Source: Leptospira biflexa (GTDB taxonomy: Bacteria; Spirochaetota; DYNZ01). Taken from it: 55,471 bases of DNA. The stretch is taken from positions 1 to 55,471 of the forward strand of contig DYNZ01000013.1 of the NCBI GenBank assembly GCA_020720805.1. The letters run 5' to 3'. Positions within the stretch are counted from its first letter, which is position 1, and the number at the start of each line of letters is the position of its first letter. Position numbers and translations under genes: made by a program. Below are positions 36,601-45,088 of this stretch, in pieces. Under the pieces are notes generated by a model. It was not told the origin of the DNA. It did no database searches and worked only from the letters and a program-made list of their open reading frames with translations.

Positions 36601-37240
36601 CCAATACCGGTTCGCTTAGTTTCTCCTCAGCGATGAGTACATCCACAATATTTTTGGAGAGACCCAAACAGAGTCCATCTGCGATTTCAGCGATGGTATA
36701 ACCCTCTTGTTGGGCATGGATGAGATCCGTTTTCGCAAAAACTGCGCAGTGGGAGGCTATCTTGGGAATTTGGCCTTGATTGGTTAATGCAGCAGAGCTA
36801 AAGGTTGCGATATCGGCCAGACCTAAGCGGTTGGCCTGCTGGTCCAGAAAGCTGCCAGTGCCAGCTGCGCAGGAGGTGTTTTTTTTATTGCTTTCGTAAT
36901 TGCCCGCTTTATCAAAACGAATGAGGTTAAATTTTTCCCCACCGATATTCAGAATGGAGGCCACTTCGGGCATTAGCCATCGGCTTCCTTCGATCAGGGA
37001 GATGTAGTTATCATAACGATGCTCTATGCGGATCGATTTCGGAGTTGAGATGGTTGCAGACGAGGCATAGATTTGACTCCAGGGCCAATGAGCCAGTCCC
37101 TGCATCAGGGCATTGCGAATATCTCCGTGATGAAAAATGTAAGCTTGCTGGTGTAGCCGGAGATTTTCATCCACCAAAACGGCTGCCAGGGAAACGGAAC
37201 CAATATCCAGACCTAATATAAATTTTTCTTTGTTGTCCAT
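33599..37240 (-). CDS. 2-hydroxyacyl-CoA dehydratase activase-like protein (two ATPase domains), truncated by a frameshift
   Basis: 1213 residues. Two BadF/BcrA-type ATPase modules: the first begins GLDIGSVSLAA with CAAGTGSFLDQQA near residue 124; the second begins GIDIGSTSTKAALL near residue 335, then TGTTGSGRKFIG, IIEIGGQDAKF and CAAGTGSFIEEQA near 463. ICELCTNHCKV near 618 opens a cysteine-bearing domain (DUF2229-type), followed by VVFLGRPYTVL and part of an HgdB-like region. Activases pass one electron, driven by ATP, to radical dehydratases or reductases. The frame ends NSRNFFCY inside a palindrome; the missing C-terminus lies in the next frame. Confidence 0.85.
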   Translation of the reverse strand: MDNKEKFILGLDIGSVSLAAVLVDENLRLHQQAYIFHHGDIRNALMQGLAHWPWSQIYASSATISTPKSIRIEHRYDNYISLIEGSRWLMPEVASILNIGGEKFNLIRFDKAGNYESNKKNTSCAAGTGSFLDQQANRLGLADIATFSSAALTNQGQIPKIASHCAVFAKTDLIHAQQEGYTIAEIADGLCLGLSKNIVDVLIAEEKLSEPVLVTGSVAKNAAVVRHLEELLGCKLHTDPRSHLLEAMGAVVHYRKEHSENLFAPQALRLEELYNPQHTNRKYQFDSLQLHLTEYPDFDSWKRYEQESASIGHSHPVEVDIYLPIVAEQQLSVYLGIDIGSTSTKAALLLPDGDVLAGFYTKTAAKPLYAVKALLYAIDQMQQLFPNFRLIFLGTGTTGSGRKFIGQIIGADLMVDEITAHARAAFELNPETDTIIEIGGQDAKFTTMRHGRVTFSIMNNVCAAGTGSFIEEQAGKLDCSLAMYAGRAEGQRAPMASDRCTVFMERDINHLIQDGYEVDEVLATVLHSVRENYLTKVAIEKNIGEVVCFQGATAKNRALVAAFEQRLGKPIFVSKFCHLTGALGTALLLREEKKGESSFRGLSLYRQDIPIRSEICELCTNHCKVTIAEVSGQSVAYGFLCGRDLETQKFVNKNTSGFDLLKAHKKTFHVPQKVIESPIPNEFTVGLPASLHIAEDIPFWQLFFDKLNVKTVHTGAFKGAVKIGKKMSGAEFCAPMAAFHGHVAEAASKSDYLFLPYYLDNKKVSQKERRQYCYYTQFAPSLTTQMMEQHNGSALTKNILSPIIKYLYSPFFTKKELYYSLKQIKERKFSFWEISDAFDYARKEMKERQSSWKELLKTSRKGKDGDFSVVFLGRPYTVLSRDLNKGIPEIFANHGIMTFYQDMLSYTPEDVKRIQPLLKELHWNFAAKIMESAEVIANDPNLYPVFITSFMCSPDSFILDYFKELMDYHHKPYLILQLDEHDSSVGYETRIEASIRAFRNHFQKEDKLKPQGLYHIPMKAATLTGKTILLPNWDEMSIRLIAANLRHAGYDARLLTESEELIQKSLRHNSGQCIPMNIIAEEFIAYLRTHNLDPAKTVLWMIDSPLACNIKLYPYHIKKIVDQYAGDLSAAQVYGGQVTYEDLSYHTALMSYLAYMFGGLLKRAGTRYRPYEIVPGSTDKAIAESLALLEKEFEQEQNFSHALYFNSRNFFCY

Positions 37241-37343
37241 GTAACGTATCCAATGATGTAGTTTTTAATTTCCATTCAGTACAAAATGTGCGAGATGAGG
37301 TTTGTTTGTCAGGCAAAAAAAAATCAGGGTTGATTGCCTAACT

Positions 37344-37448
37344 TATACTCGAAACACTTTGGTTCTCGGGTTTTATGCTGGCTAAAGGGTGCGTCGATAT
37401 CGCTGGCATTGCCTTGCGATATCCGAAAACCAAAATGCCTTTCGTATA
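37344..37448 (+). mobile_element. Type-B MITE-like element, copy 2 (105 bp)
   Basis: 105 bases, nearly identical to 20232-20336 (differences include TATGCTGG against TATTAGC and GATATCGCTGG against GACATCGCTGG). Same ends. It sits in the 426-base gap 37241-37666; outside it I see only AT-rich sequence there. Confidence 0.85.
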
Positions 37449-37666
37449 CAATATAAAATAAAACAATTCCGTGGTAATGCCCATTTTTTGTTACCTGCCA
37501 GTTTTCCTCTCATAACCAGATAAAGGCAAAAGTACAGATTTTTTGTTGCATTTTTGTTAGAAATTTGACTGAAAAAAGGGATGCAGTAACGGCTCAGGAA
37601 ATCCAGGTTGCCTCCTGACAGGGATTTTTGGATTCATAGTGCCAGAAATAATGGGGGAGGATTTCT

Positions 37667-38479
37667 ATGCCAGAGCTACCCGAAGTAGAAACCATTCGCC
37701 GCGTTCTATACCCTCAGATTCTGGGAGCTAGTATCGAGAAAATTGAAGTTTTGGAATCAAGGTTACGTTCTCCGATTCCGGCAAACCTGCCATCCTTGCT
37801 TAGACACAGGAGAGTCGTTGAGCTGCAACGCCATGGTAAATATCTCTTTTTTATTCTGGATCAGGATTGGGTTTGGTTGCAGCATCTGGGTATGACTGGA
37901 AAGATATTTTTGCAGGCGCCAGAAGATAAGCCGGAACAGCATCTGATCTTTTCCATGGGGCTTGACAATGGACTTAGCCTAAGGTATCATGATGCGCGAC
38001 GGTTTGGGTATCTCAAAATTGCCTCGGAAAAGGAGATCCATGCCGCTTTGCATCTCGGGCCAGATTCACTCTTGGCAAATCCTGACTTATCATTTTGGAA
38101 AGAGTTGAAGCAAAGGCATGTAAAAAGTATCAAATCTGTATTAATGGATCAAAGTCTGATCGCAGGGATTGGTAATATCTACGCTAATGAAATCCTCGCC
38201 TGTGCTGGCATCCATCCGCAACGTTCCCTAGCAGAGATCGACGAGAGTTCCCTCTCCAGGCTGAAGCGCTCTATCCGGAAGGTATTGCTTGAGGCTATCC
38301 GGTTCCAGGGCAGCTCGGTATCGGACTACTATGTGAGCGCGGGCAAAAAGGGGCGTTTTCAGGAGCGATTTCTTGTCTATAGCCGGGACGGTGCACCGTG
38401 TCGCACATGCGCAACCAAAATCGTGGCGGTCAAGGAGCATGGCCGAAACTCCTTTTTTTGCCCGCGCTGCCAGAGGTAA
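37667..38479 (+). CDS. mutM: Formamidopyrimidine-DNA glycosylase
   Basis: 270 residues. N-terminal catalytic PELPEVETIRR (Pro2, Glu3), K57 region RHGKYLFF, HLGMTGK, DARRFG, the H2TH segment QSLIAGIGNIYANEIL, and a C-terminal zinc finger CRTC...CPRC. It excises 8-oxoguanine and nicks the site. GGGGGAGG lies 6 bases before the ATG. It is convergent with the next gene, only 3 bases apart. Confidence 0.96.
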   Translation: MPELPEVETIRRVLYPQILGASIEKIEVLESRLRSPIPANLPSLLRHRRVVELQRHGKYLFFILDQDWVWLQHLGMTGKIFLQAPEDKPEQHLIFSMGLDNGLSLRYHDARRFGYLKIASEKEIHAALHLGPDSLLANPDLSFWKELKQRHVKSIKSVLMDQSLIAGIGNIYANEILACAGIHPQRSLAEIDESSLSRLKRSIRKVLLEAIRFQGSSVSDYYVSAGKKGRFQERFLVYSRDGAPCRTCATKIVAVKEHGRNSFFCPRCQR

Positions 38480-38482
38480 GAA

Positions 38483-39295
38483 TCAGCGAGCCTGTCTCTT
38501 CGCTTTCTTTGTCCCTTCTTCTATCTCCTTGGCTTGTCGAAAAAGAACTTTTTCGGCGAGTTCGATAAACTCTCTGATTTTTATGTTGCGTCTATTCTTT
38601 TTAATTTTTTCTATTAGTTTCAATTTTCTCCTGTAGGATTGGATGGAGGGGATTGTTTTGGATAGCATTTCTGCCAATTCAAAATCTTTTTTCGTGCTGT
38701 TATGCTCCAGAAAAAGTTCAATTTCGGCTTCAGTCCATTTTTTTCGATAGGAGTCATTCGCAAGATGGGAGTAGCGCTGATACCGCAATTTGGTGCGTTC
38801 TAGACTGTTGTCAGTTTTTTTTGCTTTCCAGTAAGGATGCCGGTTGCGGGCGTATTCGATATCTTTGATGGTGTAATCTTTACGTTTTTCCAGCCATAAT
38901 CGGGTTATTGCCGCTTTTTCCGTGGCGGAGAGTTTGACTTTGATGGATCGATCAATATATTCTAAAGGCGTTTTGGCGTCGAGTAAAGGCTTAGCTTTTC
39001 TCATATCTATTTTTGACATTTTTCCCCCGCTTTGACCGTACATAAAAGGTTCGGTAAAAATATTTTTGGCCGTGCCTCCTGAGCTCTTATCGCAATGTAG
39101 CCAAAGAGCTTCGAGTCTGCGAGCCAATTCCGGCAAAATTGCAGCAGAAAAATCCCCTGTCAGGTCATGACGAGACAATTTCATCCCCTGGGTAAAGCGG
39201 AGCTGCTTTGACAATCTGCCATTGATGTTGTCTGGATTTACGGTTTTTGTAAATAGTAGTGGTAATTCGTCAAGATGAAAAATACCCGTTATCAA
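38483..39295 (-). CDS. Hypothetical protein with Myb/SANT-like helices
   Basis: Up to 270 residues, basic. WTEAEIELFLEHNSTKKDFELAEMLSKTIPSIQSYRRKLKLIEK resembles a Myb/SANT-like DNA-binding helical unit; DYTIKDIEYARNRHPYWKAK before it may be a diverged second unit. The open frame starts with TTG at 39295 without a ribosome site, and the first ATG (39184) follows AGGGG too closely. The upstream end lies 27 bases from a type-C element, so the natural 5' end may have been lost. Role unknown. Confidence 0.5.
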   Translation of the reverse strand: MITGIFHLDELPLLFTKTVNPDNINGRLSKQLRFTQGMKLSRHDLTGDFSAAILPELARRLEALWLHCDKSSGGTAKNIFTEPFMYGQSGGKMSKIDMRKAKPLLDAKTPLEYIDRSIKVKLSATEKAAITRLWLEKRKDYTIKDIEYARNRHPYWKAKKTDNSLERTKLRYQRYSHLANDSYRKKWTEAEIELFLEHNSTKKDFELAEMLSKTIPSIQSYRRKLKLIEKIKKNRRNIKIREFIELAEKVLFRQAKEIEEGTKKAKRQAR

Positions 39296-39321
39296 AAATA
39301 TTTCAAAGAATATCTCTGTTG

Positions 39322-39642
39322 TACCAAACTGAAAGGGGTTTTCGACTCACAGGATGTGAGGAGTGCCGGATTTGACACGGCAGCTTTATGTGACGTCCTG
39401 TCACAGCTGCATGAGTTACATCCTGTAACTCAGATGTCAAAAATCCGGCCCAAAGGCATCGCCTCGGGAAACCATGTCTGCACTCGGCATGCTTCGCACC
39501 TCGCAAAAGCCTTGGAAAGGTTTGCAAGGAACGAAGCATGCCGAATTTCGCCCAAGCATAAAATTCGGCAGTTTGGATAACGAAGCTTGTGCTGAGTAAT
39601 ATCGAAGCACCAGAAAATGGTAAAACCATTTTCTTTGCAGTA
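39322..39642 (+). mobile_element. Type-C MITE-like element, copy 3
   Basis: About 321 bases. Degenerate left end (TACCAAACTGAAAGGGGTTTTC) and a good right end (CATTTTCTTTGCAGTA). Hairpins: TCGGCATGCTTCG with CGAAGCATGCCGA, CCGGATTTGACA with TGTCAAAAATCCGG, and GTGACGTCCTGTCAC. With the flanking TAAT the right end reads TATAAT at 39641-39646, about 100 bases before fur, a possible -10 box. It fills most of the 449-base gap 39296-39744. Confidence 0.75.
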
Positions 39643-39744
39643 TAATGTGTGGACTTTTCAGGAAGGAAATCGGAGTCGTAATTTACGATATCTGTTTTTT
39701 AGCTTATTTTGTATGTATGGTTTGAAAGGAGCCCTTTCTCATTT

Positions 39745-40218
39745 ATGAAAAAACAGGACACATCTGAACAATGGGAATCGTTTATGCAGAATTTTATTCT
39801 TTTCCTGAAAGGAAAGGATCTTAAATTCACCAACCAGCGCAAGGCATTGGCGTTATGGGTTTTCAATCACCATGAGCATTTCACCGCAGAAGATCTTGTA
39901 ATCGCTTTTCAATCAGAACGCTGGGTTTCCAAGGCTACTATTTATCGAACCTTATCGCTACTGGTAGAGGCTGGAATTTTAGTAGAAGAAAATTTTAATG
40001 AAGGTTATAAGACATACGAGTTTAAATTTAACCGCAAACACCATGACCACCTGATCTGCCAGGAGTGTGGAAAAGTGATTGAATTTGAGAATAAAGAAAT
40101 TGAAAAATTGCAGGAAAAAGTTGCTCTCGAGTATGGTTATATTCTGCAGAGTCATACTTTAAAGCTATTTGGACTCTGTTCAGTTTGTCAGCGCAAAGGG
40201 CGACCTCGGCGACCCTGA
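39745..40218 (+). CDS. fur: Fur family metal-responsive regulator
   Basis: 157 residues from ATG 39745. Winged helix: FTNQRKALALWVFNHHEHFTAEDLV and SKATIYRTLSLLVEAGIL. Metal-binding HHDHLICQECGKVIEFE (H99, H100, H102, C105, C108) and a second pair FGLCSVC (C145, C148) for structural zinc. Fur, Zur and PerR cannot be separated from sequence alone. AGGAG lies 13 bases upstream, rather far; the frame is open back to TTG 39709. Its 3' end overlaps the convergent gene by 31 bases. Confidence 0.88.
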   Translation: MKKQDTSEQWESFMQNFILFLKGKDLKFTNQRKALALWVFNHHEHFTAEDLVIAFQSERWVSKATIYRTLSLLVEAGILVEENFNEGYKTYEFKFNRKHHDHLICQECGKVIEFENKEIEKLQEKVALEYGYILQSHTLKLFGLCSVCQRKGRPRRP

Positions 40219-41396
40219 ACCTCGCGTCGCAATTCGAAGATAAAGGTGTCTATAATAAATCTATCGCCAAAGCTCAACAGCCCAGGTCGTTTTCGGCGCA
40301 GAAAAATGAGATCCTGATCTCGATAAAAAATGCGGAATATCTCTTTCTTGCCCGCTAGATATCCTTTTATCATAACCCGGTATTTTTTGGTCCAACCTGG
40401 CACCCTGATATGACAATAACCTCGCCTGCCAATGTAGAGCCGATTGCGGGTGCGTAGTTTGAGCATTGAAAAACTGCGTTCATCCGGAGATGATCGGGTG
40501 TAGTTGTAAAAATAGAGCCGTCCATGAAACCTGTGGCGGCGGTTTCGTGAGAGATACCAGAAAAGCCAGCCGAAGAGTCCCAGGGATAGGCTTATCAAAA
40601 GACCCATCACTATCCATATCTGTCTGCGCGAGATAGCCTCCCAGTACTTGGTTTCACCGTAGATCACTGCATAGATGTGGCGCATCTTCAGAAGATCTGG
40701 CGCTGCGGTCTTGCTCAGGGTCTGCATCTCTTCTGGATTGATAGGAGCTATGTCGAGGGGAATACCATTTTTCACAGTGAACTGGTTGCCTGCATGGATA
40801 AACATATCAATTCTGCCGGTAACCGGGCTGATAAAATGGAGACCTCCCTCAACAATGGAGACTGTCTGAAATTGTACTTCGGCTTTGCCCAAAGCCTCCT
40901 TTTCCGTAAGACTATGGATATGAAATGTCACATTGTCCCTGGGAAAAAAGTGTTCATTCACCAGAAAGTAGCTTATTTCGTTGCGGTTGGGCTGTTTTTT
41001 CCGCAGCGCCAGGCTTCCTTTGCGCAGGTTGATACGAATCTGGAAGTGCCAGGGATCGCTGTTTTTTCCAGGTGTGATCGTATAATCAAGAACACTTTTT
41101 TCCTGGAGGACAACGGTCATATAATCACGAAATTGTAGTGTCGCTGTCGCTTGACTATCGCTGATCAATGTAGCGTCAGCGGGCAAATTGCCAGGCCGGA
41201 CTAGAAGTTTTTTTTCGTTCTGCTGCGTCTTTTGCGTAAGATAGATTTTTCCCTGGGTCTGGAGTAGGTAGGTATCCAGGGTTTCAAAAATAGGTCCCTG
41301 GTAGCATCCCGGTACTAGGGCTATCAAAGCAAGAGATGGGATAACCCGCAGGGATATTAGAGAAAATAGAAGATTATGTCGTTTTCTTGGTTGCAT
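40188..41396 (-). CDS. Membrane protein with FecR-like and possible FHA-like domains
   Basis: 402 residues. Signal region with lipobox-like LVPGC near residue 31. Residues about 45-210 resemble a FecR domain (QGKIYLTQKTQQNEKKLLVRPG, LQEKSVLDYTI, FTVKNGIPL). A membrane helix lies near 262-283 (IWIVMGLLISLSLGLFGWLFW), followed by a cytoplasmic domain with LYIGRRGYCHIRVPGWTKKYRVMI, resembling an FHA fold. This could couple an envelope signal to a cytoplasmic partner. The end overlaps fur by 31 bases. Confidence 0.55.
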   Translation of the reverse strand: MQPRKRHNLLFSLISLRVIPSLALIALVPGCYQGPIFETLDTYLLQTQGKIYLTQKTQQNEKKLLVRPGNLPADATLISDSQATATLQFRDYMTVVLQEKSVLDYTITPGKNSDPWHFQIRINLRKGSLALRKKQPNRNEISYFLVNEHFFPRDNVTFHIHSLTEKEALGKAEVQFQTVSIVEGGLHFISPVTGRIDMFIHAGNQFTVKNGIPLDIAPINPEEMQTLSKTAAPDLLKMRHIYAVIYGETKYWEAISRRQIWIVMGLLISLSLGLFGWLFWYLSRNRRHRFHGRLYFYNYTRSSPDERSFSMLKLRTRNRLYIGRRGYCHIRVPGWTKKYRVMIKGYLAGKKEIFRIFYRDQDLIFLRRKRPGLLSFGDRFIIDTFIFELRREVQGRRGRPLR

Positions 41397-41467
41397 CGCA
41401 AAGCCTTTTGCACAAAATCAGGTAGGAAGCTGGAAAATGCAACCGAAAATGATTGGGAGGGATACCT

Positions 41468-43777
41468 GTGCGGATAGATCGACTTGTTGCCAACCTGCGC
41501 GCGGATGAGGAGTTTATGCAGAGGGTAAGCGCCTGGCATACTATTTCAGCGCAATCTGCCTCATTTGCGCCATTTCCAGAGGAGCTGCACCCAGCTCTGC
41601 ACAAGGCATTGCTGGCCATTGGCGTAAGCGCTCTGTATAGTCATCAGCGATTGGCTTGGGATGCGGTTTTTCAGGGAAAAAATATTGTAGTGAGTACGCC
41701 AACCGCGTCTGGAAAAAGCATGGCCTATCTCCTCCCTGTTTTGGACGCACTATTGCGGAAGCCAGGCACGCGCGCGCTTCTTCTCTTTCCTACCAAGGCT
41801 CTCTCTCAGGATCAACAGGCTCTTTTGCAAAAATTAAACGAAATTGCAGGTCTAGGGTTGCAGGCCTTTACCTATGATGGCGACACGGCTCCGGCCGCGC
41901 GCAAGGCTGTCAGGATGTCCGGGCAGCTGGTGATTACCAATCCTGATATGTTGCATTCCGGAATTCTACCTAACCATACAGCCTGGGTGAAATTGTTTGA
42001 AAATCTTGACTTTGTGGTGATTGATGAACTGCATCACTATCGGGGGGTATTTGGCAGCCATGTCGCCAATGTCATAGCGCGACTTTTGCGAATACGCTCC
42101 TTTTACACGAATAGACCCCTTCGGTTTTTACTGAGTTCGGCTACCATCGCCAATCCCCTAGAGCACGCCGCGAAATTAACATCCCAGGGTGAAGAGAGTT
42201 TTGTTCTGATTCATCAAAGCGGCGCACCCCAGGGTAAAAAGCATATCATTCTCTACAACCCGCCTGTGATCCAACAGGAGCTTGGTATCCGCAGATCATC
42301 GCTGAAAGAAGCGGCGGCTATGGGTAGAAAATTTATTGATGCTGGCATCAGCTCTATCTTTTTTTTGCGTAGCCGCGTTCGGGTGGAAGTTTTAACGGAG
42401 TATTTGCGTCGGCGCGCCCGCTCGCGCCGGCAGGGTGTTTTTGCTTATAGAGGAGGCTATCTACCTGGAGAACGACGCCAGATTGAACAAGGGCTTCGCG
42501 AGGGCCGAATTCATACCGTGGTCTCAACAAACGCCCTGGAGTTAGGAGTGGATATCGGGTCGCTGGATATTGCCGTCAGCATAGGATATCCGGGATCCGC
42601 TGCCTCATTATGGCAGCAGTTTGGCCGGGCTGGTCGCAGCGACAGAACATCCGTGGCAATCTTTATAGCGACAAGCGACCCTTTGGATCAATATTACATG
42701 AATGAGCCAAAGGCATTGCTGGAAAAACAGGTGGAACGGGCTCTGGTCTATCCAGAAAATTTATTGATTCAAATGGCTCACCTGAAATGTTCGGCCTTTG
42801 AAATTCCTCTGCGCGCGCAGGAGTCACTTGGCAGTTATCCCGTTGCGGAAATGGCTGAATATCTAAAAGAGGCCGGAGTCCTCAAGAGGGAGAATGACCG
42901 CTACTATTGGATGAGTGATCTCTTTCCTGCGAATGAGATCTCTTTGCGCAGTGCCTCTAATGAAAATTTTGTCATTACGGAGAAGCAGCAGGGGGTGATC
43001 GGGGAGGTGGATTTCTATGCTGCGCCAACATTACTTCATGAAAAGGCGATCTATCTGCATCAAGGCCACTCCTATACGGTAGAAAAGCTAGATTGGGAAA
43101 AGCGGCAGGCTTTTGTGGTGAAAAGTAGGCCGGACTATTTTACCGATGCTGAAGAGAAAATTTCTGTACAAATTCTGGATGCGAGCGAGACGATCTCATT
43201 GACAGGTAACTGGGAGATTTTCCGGGGAGAGATTGCCTTGCATCGGCAGGCAGTCCTGTACAAGAAAATTCGTCTCTATACTCATGAAAATATAGGGTGG
43301 GGAAAGATTGCTCTACCGGAAATTCAGATGCATACCCAGGCGTTCTGGATGGTGTTTGCTGAACCTTTCTGGCTGCCAGAAGAGAGTATCGAGAGCAGGG
43401 GTCAATTGGTTCAAGGGGTCGCCTATCTTCTTGGCCATCTGGCGCCGCTATTTGTAATGTGTGATCGTACGGATCTAAACGCCAGGGGCTTTGTCAAGGC
43501 GCCCTTTAGCGAACAAAGCGCGATTCTTTTTTATGACAGCTACCCGGGCGGTATCGCCCTGTCACACCGCCTGTTTCACCTGATTCAAAATCTTTTGGAT
43601 GCAGGAGTGCGTCAGGTTCAAGATTGCCGGTGCAATCTTGGATGTCCTTCGTGCATAGGACCCGGATTCAGCGAAGCTGTAGTAAAAAAGGGAGTTATCT
43701 CCGTTCTGGATCGGCTGATCCAGACAAAACCAGTTCTTGCCCTGGAGGCTCAAGCTACAGGGCTGTTCGAATTGTAA
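41468..43777 (+). CDS. mrfA: MrfA/YprA-like DEAD/DEAH helicase with DUF1998
   Basis: About 769 residues. Helicase motifs: STPTASGKSMAYLLP (Walker A), LFPTKALSQDQ, ITNPDMLH, VVIDELHHYRG, LSSATIANP, STNALELGVDIGSLD and QQFGRAGRS. The C-terminal DUF1998 region ends with the cysteine cluster CRCNLGCPSC. In Bacillus subtilis this helicase, with MrfB, repairs mitomycin-C damage; a similar role here is inferred. GTG 41468 has GGGAGG 7 bases before it, better than TTG 41453. The gene for the partner nuclease follows after 87 bases. Confidence 0.85.
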   Translation: MRIDRLVANLRADEEFMQRVSAWHTISAQSASFAPFPEELHPALHKALLAIGVSALYSHQRLAWDAVFQGKNIVVSTPTASGKSMAYLLPVLDALLRKPGTRALLLFPTKALSQDQQALLQKLNEIAGLGLQAFTYDGDTAPAARKAVRMSGQLVITNPDMLHSGILPNHTAWVKLFENLDFVVIDELHHYRGVFGSHVANVIARLLRIRSFYTNRPLRFLLSSATIANPLEHAAKLTSQGEESFVLIHQSGAPQGKKHIILYNPPVIQQELGIRRSSLKEAAAMGRKFIDAGISSIFFLRSRVRVEVLTEYLRRRARSRRQGVFAYRGGYLPGERRQIEQGLREGRIHTVVSTNALELGVDIGSLDIAVSIGYPGSAASLWQQFGRAGRSDRTSVAIFIATSDPLDQYYMNEPKALLEKQVERALVYPENLLIQMAHLKCSAFEIPLRAQESLGSYPVAEMAEYLKEAGVLKRENDRYYWMSDLFPANEISLRSASNENFVITEKQQGVIGEVDFYAAPTLLHEKAIYLHQGHSYTVEKLDWEKRQAFVVKSRPDYFTDAEEKISVQILDASETISLTGNWEIFRGEIALHRQAVLYKKIRLYTHENIGWGKIALPEIQMHTQAFWMVFAEPFWLPEESIESRGQLVQGVAYLLGHLAPLFVMCDRTDLNARGFVKAPFSEQSAILFYDSYPGGIALSHRLFHLIQNLLDAGVRQVQDCRCNLGCPSCIGPGFSEAVVKKGVISVLDRLIQTKPVLALEAQATGLFEL

Positions 43778-43864
43778 TTTCGAAAAAAATGAAATCTCTA
43801 TCAAAGCCCAATCGGCAGTAGGATTCCGCTAACAATCAGACAAGAGGCAACAATAACCAACGTT

Positions 43865-45088
43865 ATGGAACTAAAAAAACGATTAGCCCAGCTGCACCAC
43901 CTGCATCCGAATCCTGCCAGGAGCGGTAGCGAACAGCAGCCACTGGAGAGGCAGAGAGAGCAGTTGAAAGAGGCGGGATTCCGTCGCCGTAGATGCGGCG
44001 ATCAGGAGTACTGGTTGCGATTTCAGCGCATGGCCCTGCCGGCTAACCCTCATCCACCCGCAAATGGAGTCGATGAAGGCTTGCGCTCTGTGGGGCAGCG
44101 AATCATGGATGTGGATCGATGGCAACTATCGGAAAGATATTTGGCCTTTATCGATACGGAGACAACAGGCCTTCGGCCTGGCTCAGGCAATCTTGCGTTT
44201 CTTCTTGGTGTCTCCTTTCATCGGCGCGGGAAATGGCATAGTTATCAATTTTTTTTGCACCAATACGCTAGTGAAAGGGTTATGTTGCGAAAGTTTTGGC
44301 AGCTTGTCAGCGTATTCAAAACAGTTGTATCCTATAATGGACGTAGTTTTGATCTGCCTCTTTTGAAGAGCCGTCTGCGTATGGCTGAGGCGCCGGAGAT
44401 TGATCTTGATGCGATTCCGCATCTGGATCTCATGCCCATTGCCAGACGGATGTACAAGGGTCTGCCCTCCCGATTTCGACTGCAGGATCTTGAAAAAAAT
44501 ATTCTGGGATTTGCCCGACCGCACGATCTTCCCGGGGCACAGATTCCTGCAGTCTATTTTGCCTTTCAATCACGGGGGGAGGCAAGCCAAATTGCGCAGG
44601 TGGCGGAGCACCACTATCAGGATATGCTTACCTTGTTTCTGCTATTTCGACGCATGGTGAGCGATCTCAGCGCGAAGGAGTCTTTGCCGCTTTTGCGTAA
44701 TCTGGTCATACTTTCCGTGAAGATTCGCGACCATTCGCTTGGTGCCCAACTCCTGGCTGAGGGTCGTGACCAGAGAGTGATGGCTGATCTTTTATGGGGG
44801 GAAGTTTCGCGGCAAAAAGAGCTAGCCGATGCCCTGGTCGCCATTTTTCGACGCAATGGACAATTTGAAAAATCGGTACAGATCTGGCGCACTCTGGCAC
44901 CCAAAATTCCTGAATACTACTGGCGTTTAAGTTTGTTTTGCGAACGTTCCAGGCGTGATTACAGTGCGGCCATCACTTTTTTAGAGTCCTGGTATGCGAG
45001 GATGCGTCTGGAGCTGGATAAACAGGCATTGCATCGTTACCAGCAGCGTAAGGGACGGTTGCTGCGACGTTTATCCTACGAGGAGTAA
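43865..45088 (+). CDS. mrfB: MrfB/YprB-like 3'-5' exonuclease
   Basis: 407 residues. RNase-H-like exonuclease motifs: FIDTETTGL (D97, E99), SYNGRSFDLPLL (D163) and HHYQDMLTL (D253). The C-terminal ~140 residues are helical and TPR-like. It probably degrades DNA strands exposed by the helicase next door. No strong ribosome site is seen. Its stop overlaps the convergent 45076-45933 by 13 bases. Confidence 0.82.
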   Translation: MELKKRLAQLHHLHPNPARSGSEQQPLERQREQLKEAGFRRRRCGDQEYWLRFQRMALPANPHPPANGVDEGLRSVGQRIMDVDRWQLSERYLAFIDTETTGLRPGSGNLAFLLGVSFHRRGKWHSYQFFLHQYASERVMLRKFWQLVSVFKTVVSYNGRSFDLPLLKSRLRMAEAPEIDLDAIPHLDLMPIARRMYKGLPSRFRLQDLEKNILGFARPHDLPGAQIPAVYFAFQSRGEASQIAQVAEHHYQDMLTLFLLFRRMVSDLSAKESLPLLRNLVILSVKIRDHSLGAQLLAEGRDQRVMADLLWGEVSRQKELADALVAIFRRNGQFEKSVQIWRTLAPKIPEYYWRLSLFCERSRRDYSAAITFLESWYARMRLELDKQALHRYQQRKGRLLRRLSYEE

